From the NCBI GenBank assembly GCA_946800325.1, contig OX326958.1, positions 25,646,914 to 25,710,913 on the forward strand: a DNA stretch of 64,000 nucleotides, in the 5' to 3' direction. How positions within the stretch are numbered: the first letter of the stretch is position 1; each line of letters opens with the position of its first letter. The position numbers and the translations under genes were made by a program. Of this stretch, positions 57,227 to 64,000 are shown piece by piece. The notes under the pieces were generated by a model, which made no database searches, was not told the origin of the DNA, and worked only from the letters and a program-made list of their open reading frames with translations. This stretch comes from Luzula sylvatica. Taxonomy: Eukaryota; Streptophyta; Magnoliopsida; Poales; Juncaceae.

Positions 57227-59597
57227 AATCGCACTAATGTGCAATAGGGCCATGATTGATATAATTACGCATGATAATATTGAAGTTGTGGAAAATATGT
57301 GAATCTGAAAAAAATAGTACTTTTGAAAAATTTGTGGGTACAGATGTAAATGGAATTTGAAGAAAATAGTAAGTTTCCAATTTTTTAGATGTTTGCAAAC
57401 TTTTATGGGTATGGATGTAATTTTCCAGTTTAGTTTAGTTTGTTGAACTTTTTGTGATAATTTTGATATTGGATTGTAATTTTCCAGTTTTAGAGTACTT
57501 GCTATTTGGCATTTTGAAATTTGTATAGTTCCTTAAATTCGAAATTTTGAATTTTGTAAAGTACTTGATATTCGGCATTTTTCAGTTATTTTGAAGTACT
57601 TTATATTAGCCAAAGTTAAATTACAATGTATCAAATTTATGCAGTAAGTATCATTCAAGATATTAAATTTACGAAAAAAATTATTTATCTCTTGATTTTG
57701 CAGTTTTTACCGAAATCAGAAACACAAAATATTAAATTCATCACTAACCTAAATTCGAACACGAATGAACTTAAAAAGTTAAAATATCAAATATACAAAC
57801 CCAAATTCAAATGTGAATGAACTCAAAAAATATCAGAACTACTTCAAAAAACAAAATCTTTAATCCGCTTCGGGTTTCTTATCATCCCTGCATGAGGAAC
57901 AACAAAAATATATATCCTCAAGAAATATATTAAGATATTTGATTTTTTTTTTCTCGAATTGATGTACTCTTTAGCTGGAGCAACAGTGCAGAGGAACTGC
58001 GCAAAACCTAAGTTGAAAAAAAAAAAAAAAAACAATAATTTAGTTTCGTTAATTATCTCTCATTTTCTCTATATAAAAGATCGAAATACTTACAATGTCG
58101 TAAATGAAACAACAACGAGCATGAAAAAGTGGAATATCGAACCACGAAAGGACTACTACGGATCAAAGAATATCCTCGGCATCCACATAAGTTAAAAATT
58201 ATTATCTTCATTATTATCCTCTATAGTCAAAACAAGTTTGGTTTACCACGTTGCAATTATCACGAAGATCCGTATCAACAACTATCCCTCAAGGCTATAG
58301 TTGGTGCCTAGCTTGAAATAGTTCTTCGTGTCGGTTTCGTCAGGAAAGTAGGTCGTCATGAAGGCACAATTGTTGTCGAGTAAGCACTGATCAAGTGTAT
58401 TTATTGATTGTGTGTTCTTCGAAATGAAGGTATGTAGTTTTTCAGTCTAATCAAGTCTAAGCAATGATCAAGTCTATTCAAAATCTCATAAAGCATCCAA
58501 AACTGGAAAAAAATAACAAATTTGATTTATAAAGTAGCAGTCACCAATTAAGAAAGATATGAAGTTTTATTTGGGCCTTCATTTGATTTGATCTATCAAA
58601 ACTTCAATTCACAATCAAATGGAACAGAGTGAGTTTTTCAATGCAAAATCAGTGATTGAGAATCGAGAAATAAATCTATGAAATTTTTTTGCTTCGGGGG
58701 AAGTTTAATTTGGGATCTCAAATTTGACATGTTACCAGAGAACAGGGAAGTTTTCTCTCTCACCAGATCGCCGAGAAGAGGAATCCCTGATTTTGTTTCT
58801 CAGTGTGGTATGACGTGTCGTCGGAGAAGAGGATGCCAGAGAAAAGGAAGTTGGGTTCTGTAACAATCCGATTGGATTTGTTACAGATTTAACCTCAATT
58901 AATTTCGAAATTCAGAATTGAACAAGAATTGAATCAAATTCACAAATAACAATTCGATTACAAGTTCAATTAATCTCTCTCTTAATCAAGGTAACAAGAA
59001 CATGATCTCAAGAAGAATACAAGTTCAATTGAGAAGTGATTCTCTTTCGTTCAAGAAGTGATCTAAAGCAATTCAACAAGGCTGTTACTCCGAATCAAGT
59101 TGCTCTGGCGTTCTTCTCCGGCATTCTTCTCCAGCGTTCTTCTCCGGTGATTCCTCTCCGGTGATTCTCTTTCTCCGGTGAACCTCTTTCTCCGGTGAAA
59201 GGTCTTTTGGGAGATCTTGATTGTTCTTTATCGTTCTTTGAGGAGAATCAATTTAGTCTAGTTCGTGAGGAGCGTTATTAAACAGAAGGAATAATCCAAT
59301 TTAGAGGAAAAGGGTATATAGGCCGTCTCATTGAGGGCTAAGCCCTTCGTTCTGTTGGATTCTTCTCTGTTATTGAAGTTGGGTGAGTTAGAAGAGTGCG
59401 TTGTGGGTAGAAAGAACTGTAAAAGGAAGAAGAGTGTGCAAGAAGATCAATAGAGAGTGGTGCTATATCAAGATTTTACAAGACTTCGCAGCAAAAATAC
59501 AACTCAGAGCTAAGTCCTTCTCTATTCTCAATTATTACAAATTCAGCCCATTAAAAACCTTCAATTACCCATACAATATAATTCCCAAATATCATTA
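57227..59597. other. Intergenic; LINE leader at right end
   Basis: 3' flank of the ZAT gene with repeated TTTTCCAGTTT..TTTGATATT blocks (57418-57500), then AT-rich DNA. A stretch at 58130-58420 has coding-like composition but no recognised family. At 59100-59200 a short imperfect array of TTCTCCGGTGA occurs, probably part of the 5' leader of the following LINE. Confidence 0.5.
59100..59200. repeat. TTCTCCGG minisatellite
   Basis: Seven or so imperfect copies of TTCTCCGGTGATTC or TTCTCCGGCA spaced 12-20 bp. Confidence 0.7.
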
Positions 59598-61455
59598 ATG
59601 AATAACTCTAAATCCTATGTTCAAGCCCTGGAAAGTAACATATCTAATGAAAATCAATGGATTAAAGTTACAAAAATACCTAAGTTTAATAACAAACCTC
59701 AATCAAATGTAGCAGATAGGAAGTGTTTTAGGTGTCTCTCTTCATCTCACTTTAGAGTTGATTGTAGAGAACCTATAAAATGTTTGCGATGTTTTAGATT
59801 TGGTCATATTCAAAAAAATTGTTATACAAATCTCAATAAATATAAAAAAAAACCTGTTGAGAGTACTCAAGTGATGGATTATCTTCAGCATCCATATCCA
59901 GTTCCAATATCAGTGTCAGATAAGGGTAAAAATGCCATTTCTACAAATCAAAAAATCTTCAATCAAATTACAGTAAATATGAACAAAATTCCGGATAAGT
60001 TATCATTTCAAACTAGAAAAATTTCTATAAATAACTTACCATCAAATTACTGTAATCCATCTGATCTGATTAAAATAACTGAGTCTATTGGTACCCTAAT
60101 TTCTGTTGGATCCTACATTCCAACAAAAATAGTTAGAAATCTCAATTTATCTATTAATTGTAAGAGTAATGTAGTAATACCTGATTCAATTAAGATCATA
60201 GACAATCTCAATATTACTATCTTATCTGTACAAGAGATAAAAGATGTAGCAAGTACTTCTAATATTACCAATTTGCCCTCAGTTACCATCACAGAGCCTA
60301 AATTTAGGGGAAAGGAAAACATAAAACTCAAAGAAAACATAAAACTGAAAAAGACAAGGATGTCGAAGGATGAAAGCATTAATAATAATCAAAAAATGCA
60401 AATTAGGAAAATTTGGCATAAGAAGAAGAAAATAGTAAAAGTATGGAGGGTCAAAAACAAAGTAACACAAATCACAACTAATAAGAACTTGAATAAGACC
60501 TCTAAATCCTCATGAAAGGAAATCTTCATAGGAAATAAAGTCTTTTTTAAACCCTCAAAAAAGGGAATTATCATAGGATTGGAAGGGACTGAGGGGGTTT
60601 GTCAAGTAGAATACTCTCAATTAAACATAATGTTGCATAATTTATTCTTGACAAACTCTCCTTTTCTGAAAAATAATAATAATCCTTCTTCTCAGGGTCT
60701 AGAATGCAAAAATGGTAAAAAAGAAAACTGTTTAACTTCTCTGTCTTTCCAATTCACATCTAAGGGGCTACAAATTGTTTCATCTCACTCCTCATCAAAT
60801 CAACTAATAAGTAAATCTATGAGTCAAATTGAGGAGCAAGATTTCAATACACACTATGATTTTTCTCCACAACTCATCCAGGAATCTTTAATAAAAAACA
60901 TACCAAATTCTTCAAGTGAAAGTATGGATGTGGTTCCTTCTATTTCAATAGTACACACACCAAATTATGTTCATCAAGCAACAATTCCTGAAAATAAACA
61001 AAAGAAAATTAAAGATTATTTTAAAACAATAGTTAATAAAATGGATGAAAATACCTTAAAAGTGCAAGATAATAATACTGAAACTCATGAGAGCAGGATA
61101 GATATCATCTCTAATGAACAACAAAGTTTACAAAAAGAGAATATAAAACATAAACACAATAAAAAAATTATGGAAGAGCAAAGAAGAAGTTCAAGGTTGT
61201 TAAGTAAACAATCAAATCATTATAACTCTCCTGTGGAAAAGGCTCAATTGAATAAATGTAAGGAAATTCAAAAAGGAAAGAGTGAGAAAACATAAAAATA
61301 AAGGAAAATCAGAAATCAATTTAATTAATTTAGAAAATCATAAAGAATTAAATAATAAAGAAGATATCATTAATTTACTTTCATCTACTAGTATAGAATT
61401 GAGTGATAATATTAACTCACAAATTGAGGAAATGCTTGCAGAGCATAGTAATTAG
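59598..61455 (+). pseudogene. LINE-B ORF1 (CCHC protein), two lesions
   Basis: Starts MNNSKSYVQALESN and has two zinc knuckles, CFRCLSSSHFRVDC and CLRCFRFGHIQKNC, like ORF1 of the LINE at 13708-20978 but of a different, A-rich family. The frame meets TGA at 60513-60515 and continues open in the same frame to 61295; a frameshift near 61275 leads into a last open stretch (KERVRKHKNKGK to EEMLAEHSN) ending at TAG 61453-61455. The middle and C-terminal parts are Lys/Asn/Ser-rich without a recognised domain. Confidence 0.88.
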
Positions 61456-61492
61456 GTTCACAGTTTAAGTTAGAAGATATATAATATTATTA

Positions 61493-62111
61493 ATGTATAA
61501 AAAAATTAGAATTTTATCTTGGAATGTAAGAGGTATTAATTCATATCTTAAAAAAAATATTATCCTTAGATCAATTAAAGATGAAAATGCTGACATATGT
61601 TGTTTGCAAGAAACAAAAGTAGAATTAATTGATGATAAGATAGTGAATGATTGCTGTGGAAATAAATTGAAAGGATTTGATTATTTAAAATCAAGAGGAG
61701 CTTCTGGTGGCATTTTAATCTCTTGGAATAAAAGTTTATTTAATCATATAAATACTCATAAAAATAATTATTATATATCTATAACCTTAGAATCTAAGTG
61801 GGATAGTACCAAATTTTTTATTAACAGGAGTCTATGGTCCAAATAAAAATAATTTAAAATTAGAGTTTTTGGCAGAACTAGAATTAATTAATACTAATAA
61901 TAATCTGCCTTGGATTTTATTGGGAGATTTTAATTTAACTTTAAACACTAATGAGAGAAGTGGTACCAGTTCAAATAATACTTTTATAAGAGAATTTAAA
62001 GATTTTGTGAATAATATGCATTTGATAGATTTGCCCTTGAAGGGAAAGAAATATACTTGGGGAAACTCAATTGCAAGGGCTAAAATTGACAGATTTTTTT
62101 TTTTTGAGTAA
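61493..62111 (+). pseudogene. LINE-B ORF2 start (endonuclease), 3'-truncated
   Basis: Encodes the AP-type endonuclease start: ILSWNVRGINSYLKK, CCLQETKVE, SRGASGGILISW. After a 1-base frameshift in a T run near 61816-61822 it continues WILLGDFNLTLNTNERSG and GKKYTWGNSIARAKIDRF. It then ends abruptly in a T12 run at 62094-62105, where satellite DNA begins. The reverse transcriptase and poly-A end are missing. Confidence 0.88.
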
Positions 62112-63115
62112 ATTCGGAGAGGGCTCAAAGTAAACATTCGATGAAGATCATCTGAAAACACGTTATTTTGACTCCTCAGAGCATTACAAGAATGTTATGA
62201 ATCGAAAAACAAACTTTCTTAGTGTTTGTAAAATTTGGTGAAAAGTTATGTAGTAAAAGATACGATACAAATGATCTAAAACATGTTATTTATCCTCCTC
62301 AAATCATTAAAAGCCAGTTATGAATCGAAAAGAAAACTTTCTTAGTGTTTGTACAATTTCGTGAAAAATTACGTAGTAAAACATTCGATCCAAACCCTGT
62401 AAAAAAACATGTTATTTGGACTCTTCATAGAGTTAAAAAAATATTATGAATCGAAAAACGAACTTTGTTAGTGCATGTAAAATTACGTGAGAATAAATAT
62501 AGTTAAAGATACGATAAAAATGATTTGAAAACACGTTATTTGAACTCCACAAAGCGTAAAAATATTGCTATGAATCAAAAAATAAACTTTCTTAGTGTAT
62601 GTTAAATTTGGTGAAAACTTAAATAATAATAGATTCGATCCGAACCATCTCAAAAACACGTTATTTAGCATCCTCAAAGGATAAAAAAAATTGATATGAA
62701 TCGAAAAGAAAATTTTCTTAGTGTTTGTACAATTTGGTGAAAACTTACGTAGTAAAAAATTTGATCCAAACCATCTCAAAGACACGTTATTTGGACTCCT
62801 AAGTGCGTTGAAAGAATGTTATGAATCGAAAAATACTATCTTATTGTTCGTTAAATTTGGTGAAAAATTATATTGTAAAAGATAGATACAAATAATCTAA
62901 AAACACGTTATTTGAACTCCTCAAAACGTAAAAATATTGCTATGAATCGAAAAGAAAATTTTCTTATTGTTTGTACAATTTGGTGAAATACCTAAGTAGA
63001 AGATTCGATCCAAATCATCTCAAAAACACGTTATTTGGACTCCTGAGAGCGTGGAAAGATTGTTATGAATCGAAAAACAAACTTTTTTGGTGTTTGTAAA
63101 ATTCGGTGAAAAGTT
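62112..63115. repeat. Tandem satellite, about 124-bp unit, eight copies
   Basis: The block TATGAATCGAAAA recurs at 62196, 62329, 62445, 62569, 62695, 62820, 62941 and 63064, spacing 116-133 bp. Each unit also has CACGTTATTTGGACTCCT, CTTAGTGTTTGTAAAATT and TTGGTGAAAA. Units fall into two mixed subtypes (AGATACGATACAAATGAT versus ATTCGATCCAAACCATCT). Confidence 0.93.
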
Positions 63116-63212
63116 CAATAATACATTTTATTTTAGAATATTAAAAGTATTTGATTGTTAAGAACTTCCATAATTCAAAAATTATTACAAAAAATTAAAC
63201 ACTCAAACATAT
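63116..63212. other. Short linker
   Basis: AT-rich, nothing recognised. Confidence 0.4.
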
Positions 63213-63220
63213 GCAACGAC

Positions 63221-63928
63221 TAGGGATGTCAATGAGTTGGATAATATATGTGCTCGACGGGTATCCGACCCGGGCGGGTCGGATAATACCCGATTAAGCC
63301 TACCCGCTGGTCGGATATTACCCGATTTAAAAATACCAGGCACGGGTACGGGTAGGGTAGGGGTGAGGTCGTACCCGACCCGTGGGTATACCTGACCCGA
63401 ACCCGGTCCTTAATAACCCTTGTTATATTAATATTTTAATATATTTTTTTTGGTAATTTTTGTTGTTCTTTAAATTGTTTTAATCTATTTTTTTCTAATG
63501 TTTTTTATTATAAAATTTATTTTTTATTTTTTCCATTTGTTTAGTAAATAAAATTAAAATAAATAAATTTCTAGATTTATGTTATTTATTTATATTTTTA
63601 CTGCTATTTTACGTTTCTACAAATTTTAGTTTCATAAAATAATTTCTACTTAAAATATTTGTTGTGTATTTTATGATATTATTATGTTATGTAGTGATAT
63701 TTTAATTTGAACAAATATATTTTTCGTTAGTATATTTTTAATGTTTTTGTATATATTTAGGTATGGGTAAAAATTCTCGTGGATAATCCAAAAATCCGCG
63801 GGTACTAAACGGGACGGGTAAAATTATTCGTTTAGTTGACGGATCGGGTAAGAACATTACCCGATTAAGATGGGTAAGGATATGGATGAGGCCATACCCA
63901 ATCCGAACCCAACCCATTAACATCCCTA
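63221..63928. mobile_element. Non-autonomous hAT element (708 bp)
   Basis: Ends TAGGGATGTCAATGAGTTGG and (right, reversed) TAGGGATGTTAATGGGTTGG, with flanks GCAACGAC and GCAAAGAT agreeing at 6 of 8 bases. Subterminal GGTCGGATAATACCCG-type motifs match the style of the hAT element at 43443-44989. Interior is AT-rich and non-coding. Confidence 0.88.
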
Positions 63929-64000
63929 GCAAAGATTCATCAAAATGACGAATTCAAAATTAATCTAAAATCTATCAAACAAAAAACCAAAATTATAAGT

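Noticed and set aside
58130..58420. Coding-like composition on both strands
   Set aside because: Frames are short and interrupted, and no family was recognised.

Overview
This is a stretch of a flowering-plant nuclear genome, most likely a eudicot. It is very AT-rich, its genes have introns with GT-AG borders, and it is full of plant transposons. The intact or nearly intact genes are all of plant type: an OBERON PHD-finger regulator (25.0-27.4 kb), a BAP31-like ER membrane protein (28.9-29.9 kb, four exons), an intronless group D MAP kinase kinase (39.3-40.3 kb) and the chloroplast import GTPase Toc34 (50.2-51.6 kb, seven exons). A two-finger C2H2 ZAT-type repressor (56.5-57.1 kb) is present but carries odd lesions.

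Left third (0-21.5 kb). This is an accessory region. It holds a fatty-acid-amide-hydrolase-like exon cut by the window edge, a lone lectin-receptor-kinase first exon, a DUF247 gene split by a 5'-truncated LINE, and a locally duplicated family of very small genes. One member of that family (12611-13553, minus) splices into an 80-residue precursor with a clear signal peptide and a proline-rich tail; a second copy (6151-6454) is broken and a third (7541-7633) is only a remnant. I regard this as the best candidate for an undescribed system. A 5.6 kb LINE (13708-20978, 14-bp target duplication) sits just upstream of the good copy. Its ORF1 is split by a 1.66 kb solo LTR carrying 12 copies of the dyad CCGTTACAACGG at regular 21-22 bp and about 72 bp spacing.

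Middle (21.5-50 kb). Housekeeping genes are separated by nested elements. Perfect or near-perfect 9-bp target duplications identify at least seven Mutator-like elements, including three copies of one exactly 261-bp MITE and a three-deep nest at 30.3-32.5 kb. Another palindromic Mutator-like element (42.75-45.0 kb) contains a hAT element with its own 8-bp duplication. tRNA-type SINE fragments, truncated LINEs, a segmental duplication (about 30.0-33.5 versus 36.4-37.3 kb) and long AT tracts fill the rest.

Right part (50-64 kb). TOC34 and the ZAT gene are separated by a 235-bp solo LTR, a DP-like gene fragment and a Harbinger-like element with an AT-rich core. The window ends with a second LINE (ORF1 plus the start of ORF2, with its 3' part missing), an approximately 124-bp tandem satellite and a small hAT element. 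The genes do not form a pathway; their proximity is ordinary plant gene order.
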